Below, piece by piece: positions 1 to 9,044 of a stretch of DNA of 38,990 nt; within the stretch, counting starts at the first letter, position 1, and each line of letters begins with the position of its first letter. The stretch covers positions 1-38,990 of the forward strand of contig JAEZQY010000027.1 in the NCBI GenBank assembly GCA_023441055.1, given 5' to 3'. The notes beneath the pieces were generated by a model. It was not told the origin of the DNA and did no database searches. It saw nothing but the letters and a program-made list of their open reading frames with translations. A program made the translations under genes and the position numbers. The stretch is from Bacillota bacterium. Its GTDB lineage: Bacteria > Bacillota > Bacilli > Paenibacillales > UBA4045.

Positions 1-124
1 ATATGGACTTAAAACGCTATTGTAATCTGCATGCACATGAATGACGAACATCGGAAAGCCGTATGAGGGAAAACCTCACGTACGGTTTGATGAGGAGGGG
101 CAGAATTATCTGCCCTTTACTCTA
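1..124 (+). mobile_element. 3' end of a group II intron (domains V and VI), probably bacterial class C
   Basis: Positions 56-88 fold as a typical domain V: AGCCGTATGAGG pairs with CCTCACGTACGGTTT around a GAAAA loop, with a two-base CG bulge at 79-80. Positions 92-122 fold as domain VI: GGGCAGA (98-104) pairs with TCTGCCC (109-115), closed by GAG (92-94) with CTC (120-122). An unpaired A at 119 fits the branch-point adenosine. The intron would end near 124. The rest of the element, including any reverse transcriptase, lies left of the window. Class C introns usually insert just downstream of transcription terminators, which would fit a site behind rplL; that is inference, because the left exon is not visible. 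The exact 3' junction is uncertain by one or two bases. Confidence 0.8.
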
Positions 125-164
125 GAAGGATCTGCCTGGCGCAGCGGTTAGGAGGAGGGATATA

Positions 165-764
165 ATGTCAGAGCATTACTATACAAGCAAGCCATCGGTC
201 AAGCATGACCGTAAACGACTGGAGACCATGCTACTGGGTCGATCCTGGGCGTTCACAACCGATTCTGGCGTGTTCTCGAAGGGGGACATTGACTTCGGCA
301 GCAGGCTGCTGATCGAATCCATGTTAATTCCGCAAGATGGACGCGTCTTAGATATGGGGTGCGGCTATGGACCGATTGGTTTGGCGGCTGCTTCCATGGC
401 GGTGCGCGGAAGCGTTGTGCTGGCTGATGTGAACGAGCGCGCGGTTGAGCTGGCTGCGGAGAATGCCGAATTGAACGGCATCACGAATGTCCAGATCCTG
501 CGCAGTGACTTATTCGCTGCCATAACGGAACATCGATTCACCCATATCCTGTCCAATCCGCCGATTCGCGCAGGTAAGCAGGTTGTACATCGCTTGTTCG
601 AGGAGGCGCACCGCCATCTAGCAGACGGGGGTGAGCTGTGGATCGTGATCCAGAAGAAGCAAGGTGCTCCCAGCGCCTATGCGAAGCTGGGGCAACTGTT
701 CGATGAAGTGGAAGTAGTCACGCAATCCAAAGGGTACAAGATCATGAAATCAAAAAAACTATAA
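165..764 (+). CDS. ybxB: YbxB-type class I SAM-dependent methyltransferase (RsmC/RlmG-like rRNA guanine N2-methyltransferase family)
   Basis: The 199-residue protein has the small Rossmann methyltransferase fold. The SAM-binding motif I is DMGCGYG at residues 63-69, an acidic D88 follows the second strand, and NPPI lies at 131-134, the base-binding motif of N2-guanine and N6-adenine methyltransferases. It is about the length of the single-domain Gram-positive YbxB proteins, shorter than two-domain E. coli RsmC. The ATG at 165 follows GGAGGAGG at 151-158. It lies in the standard Bacillales place between rplL (outside the window) and rpoB, here just downstream of the intron end. 16S rRNA methylation is inferred from family membership; the exact target base is not shown by the sequence. 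Confidence 0.9.
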   Translation: MSEHYYTSKPSVKHDRKRLETMLLGRSWAFTTDSGVFSKGDIDFGSRLLIESMLIPQDGRVLDMGCGYGPIGLAAASMAVRGSVVLADVNERAVELAAENAELNGITNVQILRSDLFAAITEHRFTHILSNPPIRAGKQVVHRLFEEAHRHLADGGELWIVIQKKQGAPSAYAKLGQLFDEVEVVTQSKGYKIMKSKKL

Positions 765-774
765 AAAACATTGG

Positions 775-803
775 TTGACTTGAAAATTCCATTGTGGTAT
801 CAT
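775..803 (+). promoter_or_regulatory. rpoBC promoter (sigma-A type)
   Basis: TTGACT (775-780) and TATCAT (798-803) are separated by 17 bases, a close match to the housekeeping consensus. It sits just after ybxB in a T/A-rich stretch, so rpoB-rpoC can be transcribed independently of the upstream ribosomal protein genes. Transcription would start near 810, giving a leader of about 370 bases. Confidence 0.8.
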
Positions 804-809
804 TAAAAA

Positions 810-1177
810 ATGTCAGCATTAAGATGGGCAACTTGTCTTTAGTCGATTAAAATGTCAAGGTTTTATTTGAACGGATATGTACCAACGCTATTCATGTAGT
901 ATATTGTACATATTTTGGGCGAATATTACTTGATAGGATATTACAGAAGGCAGTGATCTGTGATAATGGATTTCGGATGCAAGAATATGAAGTGCGCGTG
1001 GTCAGAAAAGTTACCTTAATAAAAGCTTATGTCAGCGCTAAACGGCAGCTCCTGAGAGATGGGGTTCGTGATCCGTTTAACTGGTTCGGCGAGGGCTTGG
1101 ATTGGGAGCTTTTCTTCTTTTTGCTTTTCTTTGTTGAAACAACCGATAAGTCAGTTTCGCGTGAGGAGTGGATATGA
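810..1177 (+). promoter_or_regulatory. Long rpoB leader with attenuator-like pairing
   Basis: This stretch holds no recognisable conserved gene. Three pairings stand out. ATATGTAC (875-882) pairs with GTACATAT (906-913). TAAACGG (1039-1045) pairs with CCGTTTA (1073-1079). AGCTCC (1047-1052) pairs with GGAGCT (1105-1110), helped by GATCC (1070-1074) with GGATT (1099-1103), and is followed by a T-rich tract (1111-1134). The second and third pairings share bases 1073-1074 and are mutually exclusive, as in an attenuator, but the third stem has a large bulge and may terminate poorly. A 74-codon GTG-started frame (953-1177) ends at a TGA directly abutting the rpoB start; I could not assign it to a family. 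Confidence 0.45.
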
Positions 1178-4100
1178 TTGGCAGGTCATCTTGTTCAGTA
1201 TGGTCGTCGTCAGCGCAGAAGTTATGCGCGCATTAATGAGGTTCTGGGTGTCCCGAATTTAATCGAGATTCAGCAGAAGTCTTATGAATGGTTTCTCGAA
1301 AGTGGATTGCGTGAAATGTTCCAAGATATCTCGCCGATCCAGGACTTTACGGGAAATTTAGTGCTGGAATTCATCGATTATAGCTTAGGTGAGCCTAAGT
1401 ACACGGTCGATGATTCCAAGGAGCGTGATGTCACCTATGCGGCTCCATTGCGTGTTAAGGTTCGCTTGATTAACAAGGAAACCGGTGAAGTGAAGGAGCA
1501 GGAAGTGTTCATGGGCGATTTCCCGCTGATGACGGATACGGGCACTTTCATTATCAACGGCGCGGAACGCGTAATTGTGAGCCAGCTTGTTCGTTCACCA
1601 AGCGTATACTTCAGCACCAAGATTGACAAGAACGGGAAGAAGAATTATTCCGCTACCGTTATTCCGAATCGCGGTGCATGGTTAGAGCTTGAAACTGACG
1701 CGAAGGATATCATCTACGTACGTATTGATCGCACACGTAAGATTCCGGTCACGGTACTAGTGCGTGCGCTCGGTTTCGGTACCGATCAGGATATTCTGAA
1801 TCTCCTCGGTGAAGACGAGTATATCCGCAACACGCTGGATAAGGATAACACAGAGTCCACAGAGAAGGCGCTTATCGAAATTTACGAGCGACTACGTCCG
1901 GGCGAGCCACCGACGCTGGAGAACGCGAAGAGCTTACTTATCGCTCGCTTCTTCGACCCCAAGCGCTATGACTTGGCGAATGTAGGTCGCTATAAGATTA
2001 ATAAGAAGCTTCACATCAAGAATAGATTGTTCAATCAACGCTTGGCCGAGACTCTAGTGGATAATGAGACGGGCGAGATTATTGCGGAAGCTGGTCAGAT
2101 GATCGACCGCCGACTGCTCGATTCGATCCTGCCTCATCTAGAGAAGCAAGTTGGGTTTAAGGACTACCCGATTGCCCCTGGCGTACTGGAGCAGGACTCC
2201 ATTCGCCTGCAGGGTATTAAGGTGTTCTCCCCAGATGAGGAAAGCAAGATTATCACTGTATTATCCAACGGCAATGTCGATAAGAGTGTGAAGCACATCA
2301 CTCCTGCTGATATTATTGCCTCGATCAATTATTTTATGAATTTGCTGCATGGGGTTGGAAGCACGGATGACATCGATCATCTAGGTAACCGCCGTCTGCG
2401 ATCCGTAGGTGAATTGCTGCAAAATCAGTTTCGTATCGGGTTGTCTCGGATGGAGCGTGTCGTACGTGAGCGGATGTCCATCCAAGACGCGAATGTGATC
2501 ACGCCGCAGGCGCTGATTAATATCCGTCCCGTTATCGCTTCGATTAAGGAGTTCTTCGGAAGCTCTCAGCTGTCCCAGTTCATGGATCAGACGAATCCAC
2601 TTGCTGAGCTGACGCATAAGCGTCGTCTATCAGCACTGGGCCCCGGCGGTCTGACAAGAGAACGCGCAGGCTTCGAAGTGCGCGACGTTCACCACTCGCA
2701 CTATGGTCGGATGTGTCCAATTGAGACGCCGGAAGGTCCGAACATCGGTCTGATCAACTCGCTGTCTACCTTTGCTCGTATTAATGAGTATGGGTTTATT
2801 GAGACACCTTATCGTCGTGTCGATGCCAAAACCGGCATTGTGACGGATGATATCGTATATCTCACCGCAGACGAGGAAGACAATTATATCGTAGCTCAGG
2901 CGAATGCGGAGCTTACGGAAGACAGCCACTTCGCACATGAACATACCATTGTTCGCTTCAAGGAAGATATTCTTGATGTGCCGAGAGAACGCGTTGACTT
3001 CATGGACGTATCGCCGAAGCAGGTCGTCTCCGTTGCGACTGCGCTCATTCCATTCCTGGAGAATGATGACTCCAACCGCGCGCTGATGGGCTCTAACATG
3101 CAGCGGCAAGCGGTTCCGCTCCTTGTTCCGAAATCGCCGCTGGTCGGTACTGGAATGGAGCATAAGTCGGCCAAGGACTCAGGCGTATGTATTGTGTCCA
3201 AGTATGATGGTGTTATCGAACGGGTTACTGCCAATGAAATCTGGCTGCGTCGTCAGGAGAATGTTGATGGCAAGCTGGTTAACGGTGATCTGGTTAAGCA
3301 TAAGCTCCACAAGTTCTTGCGTTCCAACCAAGGGACTTGTATCAATCAGCGCCCGCTCGTTCGCAGAGGCGATATGATTAAGGCCGGCGATATTATGGCT
3401 GACGGGCCATCCACGGAGCAAGGCGAATTGGCGTTAGGTCGCAATGTCGTGGTCGCATTCATGACTTGGGAAGGCTATAACTATGAGGATGCGATCTTGC
3501 TCAGTGAGAAGCTGGTTAAGGAAGATGTATATACCTCTATCCATATTGAGGAATATGAATCGGAAGCTCGCGACACGAAGCTCGGACCAGAGGAGATCAC
3601 GCGCGATATTCCGAACGTCGGGGAAGACGCGCTTCGCAATCTGGACGAACGAGGCATTATTCGCGTCGGCGCCGAGATTACCGCAGGTGATATCTTGGTC
3701 GGTAAGGTTACTCCGAAGGGCGTAACCGAATTGACTGCCGAGGAGCGGCTGCTTCACGCCATCTTCGGCGAGAAGGCGCGCGAGGTGCGAGATACTTCGC
3801 TCCGCGTTCCTCACGGCTCTGACGGTATCGTTGTAGATGTTAAGGTATTCACACGTGAGAATGGCGATGAGCTGCCACCGGGTGTTAACCAGTTGGTTCG
3901 TGTCTACATTGCGCAGAAGCGGAAGATCTCCGAAGGGGATAAGATGGCTGGACGCCACGGGAATAAGGGTGTTATCGCGCGTATCCTGCCTGAAGAGGAT
4001 ATGCCGTTCCTGCCGGACGGTACGCCGGTTGAGGTTGTGCTTAACCCGCTGGGGGTTCCATCTCGTATGAATATCGGGCAGGCGTTCGAGGTTCATCTGG

Positions 4101-4714
4101 GCATGGCGGCTAAGCTGCTCGGTATCCACGTGGCTACGCCGGTATTCGACGGCGCGAATGAGTATGATGTATTCGATACGATGGAAGAGGCCGGCATGCA
4201 GCGCAATGGTAAGACCTTGCTGTACGACGGACGCACAGGTGATCCGTTCGAGCGCGAGGTTACAGTCGGCGTGATGTATATGATCAAGCTGGCGCACATG
4301 GTTGACGATAAGATCCATGCGCGGTCAACAGGTCCATACTCGCTCGTTACGCAACAGCCGCTGGGTGGTAAAGCCCAATTCGGCGGTCAGCGCTTCGGGG
4401 AGATGGAAGTGTGGGCGCTCGAAGCGTATGGCGCTGCATACACGTTACAGGAAATTCTCACCGTCAAATCCGATGATGTTGTAGGTCGAGTGAAGACTTA
4501 TGAATCCATCGTTAAGGGTGATAACGTACCTGAACCGGGCGTGCCAGAGTCGTTCAAGGTATTGATCAAGGAATTGCAGAGCTTGGGGATGGACGTCAAG
4601 ATTCTCTCAGGTGATGAACAAGAAATCATCATGAAGGAAATCGATGATGATGACGACGCGGGCAGCGACAAGCTGAACTTGAACTTGGAAGGCGCCGAGC
4701 TGGGAGTAGAATAA
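1178..4714 (+). CDS. rpoB: DNA-directed RNA polymerase subunit beta
   Basis: The 1178-residue beta subunit forms one side of the RNA polymerase active cleft with beta'. It is full length for Bacillales. The rifampicin-binding cluster spans about residues 462-489 and carries the wild-type residues Q467, D470, H480 and S485 (E. coli Q513, D516, H526, S531), so no target-site resistance is visible. The conserved GDKMAGRHGNKG segment of the active centre is present. The acidic C-terminus (DDDDD) is typical of the lineage. The start is TTG at 1178, placed 9 bases after GAGGAG (1163-1168); the translation begins MAGHLVQYGRRQRRSYARIN, as expected for the family. It is co-transcribed with rpoC 64 bases downstream. 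Confidence 0.98.
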   Translation: MAGHLVQYGRRQRRSYARINEVLGVPNLIEIQQKSYEWFLESGLREMFQDISPIQDFTGNLVLEFIDYSLGEPKYTVDDSKERDVTYAAPLRVKVRLINKETGEVKEQEVFMGDFPLMTDTGTFIINGAERVIVSQLVRSPSVYFSTKIDKNGKKNYSATVIPNRGAWLELETDAKDIIYVRIDRTRKIPVTVLVRALGFGTDQDILNLLGEDEYIRNTLDKDNTESTEKALIEIYERLRPGEPPTLENAKSLLIARFFDPKRYDLANVGRYKINKKLHIKNRLFNQRLAETLVDNETGEIIAEAGQMIDRRLLDSILPHLEKQVGFKDYPIAPGVLEQDSIRLQGIKVFSPDEESKIITVLSNGNVDKSVKHITPADIIASINYFMNLLHGVGSTDDIDHLGNRRLRSVGELLQNQFRIGLSRMERVVRERMSIQDANVITPQALINIRPVIASIKEFFGSSQLSQFMDQTNPLAELTHKRRLSALGPGGLTRERAGFEVRDVHHSHYGRMCPIETPEGPNIGLINSLSTFARINEYGFIETPYRRVDAKTGIVTDDIVYLTADEEDNYIVAQANAELTEDSHFAHEHTIVRFKEDILDVPRERVDFMDVSPKQVVSVATALIPFLENDDSNRALMGSNMQRQAVPLLVPKSPLVGTGMEHKSAKDSGVCIVSKYDGVIERVTANEIWLRRQENVDGKLVNGDLVKHKLHKFLRSNQGTCINQRPLVRRGDMIKAGDIMADGPSTEQGELALGRNVVVAFMTWEGYNYEDAILLSEKLVKEDVYTSIHIEEYESEARDTKLGPEEITRDIPNVGEDALRNLDERGIIRVGAEITAGDILVGKVTPKGVTELTAEERLLHAIFGEKAREVRDTSLRVPHGSDGIVVDVKVFTRENGDELPPGVNQLVRVYIAQKRKISEGDKMAGRHGNKGVIARILPEEDMPFLPDGTPVEVVLNPLGVPSRMNIGQAFEVHLGMAAKLLGIHVATPVFDGANEYDVFDTMEEAGMQRNGKTLLYDGRTGDPFEREVTVGVMYMIKLAHMVDDKIHARSTGPYSLVTQQPLGGKAQFGGQRFGEMEVWALEAYGAAYTLQEILTVKSDDVVGRVKTYESIVKGDNVPEPGVPESFKVLIKELQSLGMDVKILSGDEQEIIMKEIDDDDDAGSDKLNLNLEGAELGVE

Positions 4715-4778
4715 TTGCGGTGTCATAACCGTTCAAGTAAGCGATGCTGCACAAATCTTGGAGGAGGTTTTCACCTTG

Positions 4779-7700
4779 ATGGACGTCAATAATTTTGAAT
4801 TTATGAAGATCGGACTCGCTTCTCCTGAGAAGATCCGCTCGTGGTCGCGCGGTGAGGTGAAGAAGCCTGAGACGATTAACTATCGTACATTGAAGCCGGA
4901 GAAGGAAGGCTTGTTCTGTGAGAAGATCTTCGGTCCGACTAAGGACTGGGAGTGTCATTGCGGTAAGTACAAGCGAGTGCGCTACAAGGGTGTAGTCTGT
5001 GACCGCTGTGGGGTAGAGGTTACGCGCGCTAAGGTTCGCCGCGAACGGATGGGACATATCGAGCTCGCGGCTCCGGTGTCGCATATCTGGTACTTTAAGG
5101 GCATACCAAGTCGTATGGGACTTGCGCTGGACATGTCGCCTCGTTCACTCGAGGAGATTATCTACTTCGCTTCCTATGTCGTTACAGATCCCGGCGATAC
5201 GCCGCTAGAGAAGAAACAGCTGCTCTCAGAGAAGGAATACCGCAGCTATAGAGAGAAATACGGATATGCGTTCCAGGCTGGTATGGGCGCGGAGGCTGTT
5301 AAGAAGCTGCTGGTGGATATTGATATCAGCCGAGAGCTCGAGGTGCTCAAGGAGGATCTCAAGACTGCGCAGGGTCAGCGCCGCAACCGCGCAATCAAGC
5401 GTCTTGAAGTAATGGAGGCGTTCCGTCATTCTGGGAATCACCCGGATTGGATGGTGTTGGATGTTCTTCCTGTGATTCCGCCTGAACTGCGTCCGATGGT
5501 ACAGCTCGACGGTGGACGCTTCGCAACTAGTGACTTGAATGACCTGTACCGCAGAGTAATCAATCGCAACAATCGACTGAAGCGTCTGCTCGATCTGGGC
5601 GCGCCTGACATCATCGTACAGAATGAGAAGCGCATGCTCCAGGAAGCGGTGGATGCTTTGATCGATAATGGCCGCCGCGGTCGTCCAGTGACAGGCCCGG
5701 GCAACCGTCCGCTCAAGTCGCTGAGCCATATGCTGAAGGGTAAGCAAGGGAGATTCCGTCAGAACCTGCTCGGTAAGCGTGTTGACTATTCCGGACGTTC
5801 GGTAATCGTTGTTGGCCCGAACCTTAAGATGTATCAATGCGGTCTGCCGAAGGAGATGGCGCTTGAGCTATTCAAGCCATTCGTGATGAAGGAGCTTGTC
5901 GACAAGGGACTCGCTCATAATATTAAGAGCGCTAAGCGCAAGGTCGAGAAGATCAGTCCAGAGGTATGGGATGTGCTCGAAGAGGTTATTCGCGAGCATC
6001 CGATTCTGCTCAACCGCGCGCCGACCCTTCACCGACTTGGTATTCAAGCATTCGAACCTATTCTCGTTGAAGGTAAGGCCATTAAGCTGCATCCGCTCGT
6101 ATGTACGGCATACAACGCCGACTTCGACGGCGACCAGATGGCGGTTCACGTACCGTTATCAGCTGAAGCGCAGGCTGAAGCTCGCATTCTGATGCTGGCT
6201 TCCGGCAACATCTTGAATCCGAAGGACGGAAAGCCAGTAGTAACGCCTTCGCAGGATATGGTGCTCGGCAGCTATTACCTCACGATGGATAACCCGAAGG
6301 CCAAGGGGAGCGGCCGAGTCTATCGCTCAGTGAATGAGGTTGTCTCCGCCTACCAAGCGGGCGTTGCCTCCTTGCACGCTCGCATCGCGATTCCGGCGAA
6401 GGTGCTGAACAAGACTTGCTTCACCGAGGATCAGCAGCAGAGCATGCTCGTTACGACAGTGGGTAAGGTGATCTTCAATGAGATCTTCCCAGGGGATTTC
6501 CCTTACATTAATGAACCGAGCAAGGCTAATCTGCTCAAGGGTACTCCTGATAAGTTCTTTATCAAGGAGAAGGGGATCAATATTGTAGAGCGTATGCTGG
6601 CTTTCGAGGAGACTGGCGGCGTAGGGAAGGATTATCTGGGTTCCATCATTGCAGAGTGCTTCCGTCTCTACCACACGACGCGCACATCTGTCATACTCGA
6701 TAACATCAAGGAGCTCGGATTCACATATTCCACTAAGGCTGGTATTACGATCGGTGTGGCCGATGTAGAAGTACCACCTGAGAAGGAAAAGCTGCTTAAG
6801 GATTCTGAGGATAAGGTTAAGGTTGTTCAGAATCAATACCGTCGCGGGTTGATTACGAACGATGAGCGCTATGACCGTACGATCAGTATCTGGGATAAGA
6901 TGAAGAGCGACTTGACCGATATTCTGATGAAATCGCTCGACAAGTATAACTCGATTAACCTGATGGTTGAATCCAAGGCGCGCGGTAACAAGTCGCAGAT
7001 CACACAGCTCGGCGGCATGCGCGGTCTGATGGCGAACCCATCTGGTCGGATTATAGAATTGCCAATTAAGTCGAACTTCCGCGAAGGCTTGACCGTTCTC
7101 GAGTACTTCATCTCGACGCACGGCGCGCGTAAGGGTCTCGCCGATACGGCGCTGCGTACGGCCGACTCCGGTTACCTGACGCGTCGACTAGTCGATGTGG
7201 CGCAGGATGTGATCGTCCGTGAGGATGATTGCGGAACGGATAAGGGCTTTGTAGTCAGCAGGATCCAGGATGGTAAGGAAGTCATTGAGGATCTGTACGA
7301 TCGTATCGAAGGCCGTTACTCATTCGAGACGATTCGCCATCCCGAGACTGGCGAAGTGCTAGTGAATCGCAATGAGCTGATCGAATCGACGAAGGCGGAG
7401 AGCATCATTGCAGCTGGGATTGCAAAGCTGCAGATCCGGTCCGTGCTCAGCTGCCGCACGCAGCATGGCGTGTGCAAGCGTTGCTACGGACGCAACCTAG
7501 CGACTGGTAAGTTCGTTGAAATCGGCGAAGCGGTCGGGATCATCGCAGCGCAATCGATCGGTGAACCGGGAACTCAGCTCACGATGCGTACGTTCCATAC
7601 AGGGGGCGTCGCTGGAGACGATATTACCCAGGGTCTGCCTCGTATCCAGGAGTTGTTCGAAGCCCGAAATCCGAAGGGCCAAGCGATCATCTCTGAGATC

Positions 7701-8393
7701 GATGGTACGATCAAGGAGATCCGTGATGCCAAGGATCGCCGTGAGATCGAGGTTGAAGGCGAAGCAGAGAGCAAGTCCTACGCGGTGCCGTATGGTTCCC
7801 GTATTCGTATCTCTGTTGGTCAACAAGTGGAAGCTGGTGATGAGCTGACTGACGGTTCGATCGATCCGAAGGAGATGCTCCGTATCAAGGGAATCCGAGG
7901 CGTTCAGAACTACATTCTGCAAGAAGTACAACGCGTCTATCGGAACCAAGGTGTTGAAATCAACGATAAGCATATTGAAGTTATGATTCGGCAGATGCTT
8001 CGCAAGATTCGGATTGTCGATGCTGGGAATACCACATTGCTGCCGGGCTCGTTCGTTGACATGCATGAATATGAGGAAGCGAACAAGGTTGCCTTGTTCA
8101 ATGGCGAGGAGCCTGCAGTTGCTAAGCCGGTCCTCCTAGGAATCACGAAGGCCTCCCTGGAAACCGATTCCTTCCTGTCTGCCGCATCATTCCAAGAGAC
8201 GACTCGTGTCTTGACGGATGCTGCGATTAAGGGCAAGGTTGATAAACTCCTCGGACTCAAGGAGAATGTCATCATCGGTAAATTGATTCCTGCAGGTACA
8301 GGGATGCCGCGTTACCGTAACATTAAACTTGTCGGTTCCGAAGCTGAGCAATCGGCGGACGAAGCGGCAATGGAAGCAGTAGTCGTCGACTAA
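4779..8393 (+). CDS. rpoC: DNA-directed RNA polymerase subunit beta'
   Basis: The 1204-residue beta' subunit carries the catalytic magnesium loop NADFDGDQ with D448, D450 and D452. The N-terminal zinc ribbon has C59, C61, C74 and C77, and the C-terminal zinc site includes CRTQHGVCKRC. It lacks the large insertions of gamma-proteobacterial homologues. A strong GGAGGAGG lies at 4760-4767. Two starts are adjacent, TTG at 4776 and ATG at 4779. I chose ATG, which gives MDVNNFEFMK; the TTG would add one residue, and many Bacillales annotations use it (MLDVNNF). The frame is open further upstream, but that would read through the ribosome binding site. Confidence 0.97.
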   Translation: MDVNNFEFMKIGLASPEKIRSWSRGEVKKPETINYRTLKPEKEGLFCEKIFGPTKDWECHCGKYKRVRYKGVVCDRCGVEVTRAKVRRERMGHIELAAPVSHIWYFKGIPSRMGLALDMSPRSLEEIIYFASYVVTDPGDTPLEKKQLLSEKEYRSYREKYGYAFQAGMGAEAVKKLLVDIDISRELEVLKEDLKTAQGQRRNRAIKRLEVMEAFRHSGNHPDWMVLDVLPVIPPELRPMVQLDGGRFATSDLNDLYRRVINRNNRLKRLLDLGAPDIIVQNEKRMLQEAVDALIDNGRRGRPVTGPGNRPLKSLSHMLKGKQGRFRQNLLGKRVDYSGRSVIVVGPNLKMYQCGLPKEMALELFKPFVMKELVDKGLAHNIKSAKRKVEKISPEVWDVLEEVIREHPILLNRAPTLHRLGIQAFEPILVEGKAIKLHPLVCTAYNADFDGDQMAVHVPLSAEAQAEARILMLASGNILNPKDGKPVVTPSQDMVLGSYYLTMDNPKAKGSGRVYRSVNEVVSAYQAGVASLHARIAIPAKVLNKTCFTEDQQQSMLVTTVGKVIFNEIFPGDFPYINEPSKANLLKGTPDKFFIKEKGINIVERMLAFEETGGVGKDYLGSIIAECFRLYHTTRTSVILDNIKELGFTYSTKAGITIGVADVEVPPEKEKLLKDSEDKVKVVQNQYRRGLITNDERYDRTISIWDKMKSDLTDILMKSLDKYNSINLMVESKARGNKSQITQLGGMRGLMANPSGRIIELPIKSNFREGLTVLEYFISTHGARKGLADTALRTADSGYLTRRLVDVAQDVIVREDDCGTDKGFVVSRIQDGKEVIEDLYDRIEGRYSFETIRHPETGEVLVNRNELIESTKAESIIAAGIAKLQIRSVLSCRTQHGVCKRCYGRNLATGKFVEIGEAVGIIAAQSIGEPGTQLTMRTFHTGGVAGDDITQGLPRIQELFEARNPKGQAIISEIDGTIKEIRDAKDRREIEVEGEAESKSYAVPYGSRIRISVGQQVEAGDELTDGSIDPKEMLRIKGIRGVQNYILQEVQRVYRNQGVEINDKHIEVMIRQMLRKIRIVDAGNTTLLPGSFVDMHEYEEANKVALFNGEEPAVAKPVLLGITKASLETDSFLSAASFQETTRVLTDAAIKGKVDKLLGLKENVIIGKLIPAGTGMPRYRNIKLVGSEAEQSADEAAMEAVVVD

Positions 8394-8410
8394 GCAGGCA
8401 TACGATAGGT

Positions 8411-8440
8411 GAGCGAGCGATGAATCATTGTCGCTCGCTC
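8411..8440 (+). terminator. Strong 10-bp hairpin after rpoC, possible terminator without a T tract
   Basis: GAGCGAGCGA (8411-8420) is a perfect inverted repeat of TCGCTCGCTC (8431-8440) around a 10-base loop, 17 bases after the rpoC stop. No run of T follows, so it is not a classic intrinsic terminator. It could protect the rpoC 3' end or act as a partial or factor-dependent terminator before the next promoter. Confidence 0.45.
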
Positions 8441-8536
8441 CCACTTACGATGTCGGAGTTGAGCTATAAGGCACTATTAGCTTCACCATTCTGATTGGTT
8501 ATCTGCTCAGTGATATGTTGCATTCGAATGATTTAC

Positions 8537-8566
8537 TTGACAACATATTTTTCGAAGTGCTAATAT
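8537..8566 (+). promoter_or_regulatory. Promoter of the ybxF-rpsL-rpsG-fusA-tuf (str) operon
   Basis: TTGACA (8537-8542) matches the -35 consensus perfectly and TAATAT (8561-8566) is a good -10 at 18-base spacing. It lies 48 bases upstream of ybxF and uncouples the str operon from rpoBC. Confidence 0.75.
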
Positions 8567-8613
8567 ATCCTAGTGCGCCTAAACGATAGCCTGTGCTTTG
8601 GAGGACATGAATC

Positions 8614-8865
8614 ATGTCTTATGAGAGAAGATTACAGGAAAGCCAAGTCATGATAGGCACGAAGCAGACAACTCGGATGGTCGAGCTAGGCCTGGCTTCC
8701 GAAGTCATCATTGCGAAGGATGCAGATCCGCGTATAACTACTAAGATCGTCAATCTCTGCAAGAAGATGGACGTGCAGCTAACTTACGCTGATACCATGA
8801 AGCAGCTAGGCAAAGCATGCGGAATTGAAGTGGGTGCGGCGATGGTCGCCGTGTTGAATAAATAA
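8614..8865 (+). CDS. rplGB: L7Ae-family K-turn RNA-binding protein YbxF (RplGB)
   Basis: The 83-residue protein belongs to the L7Ae/L30e/YbxF family, which binds kink-turn RNA motifs in riboswitches and rRNA. The segment VIIAKDADPRITTKIVNLC is the usual signature, with the hydrophobic AMVAVL C-terminal helix. It occupies its standard place at the head of the str operon, between rpoC and rpsL, and has its own promoter. The ATG at 8614 follows TTGGAGGAC. In Bacillus this protein is not an essential ribosomal component. The family call is firm, but its cellular target is not evident here. Confidence 0.92.
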   Translation: MSYERRLQESQVMIGTKQTTRMVELGLASEVIIAKDADPRITTKIVNLCKKMDVQLTYADTMKQLGKACGIEVGAAMVAVLNK

Positions 8866-9044
8866 ACGATGGTTGTCTTCGCACATCGATTGCTCAGGTT
8901 TATTGGCAATGAGGATGAGTGGAGACATCGCCCGCGTCAATTTATGACTCGCCTGGATCTGTGGGCTTAAATATTTGTAAAGCGTCATGAAAACATGCAA
9001 GTCATGTTGCATCGGATACTTCAATGGAAGGGGGTGGCAACAAC
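8866..9044 (+). promoter_or_regulatory. Non-coding ybxF-rpsL spacer with small hairpins
   Basis: This 179-base spacer is long for the operon. ATTGC (8889-8893) can pair with GCAAT (8906-8910). ATGCAA (8995-9000) can pair perfectly with TTGCAT (9007-9012), and an overlapping alternative pairs ACATG with CATGT. No clear terminator or sigma-A promoter is visible. It may be an autoregulatory leader for S12/S7, but nothing in it is diagnostic. Confidence 0.3.
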
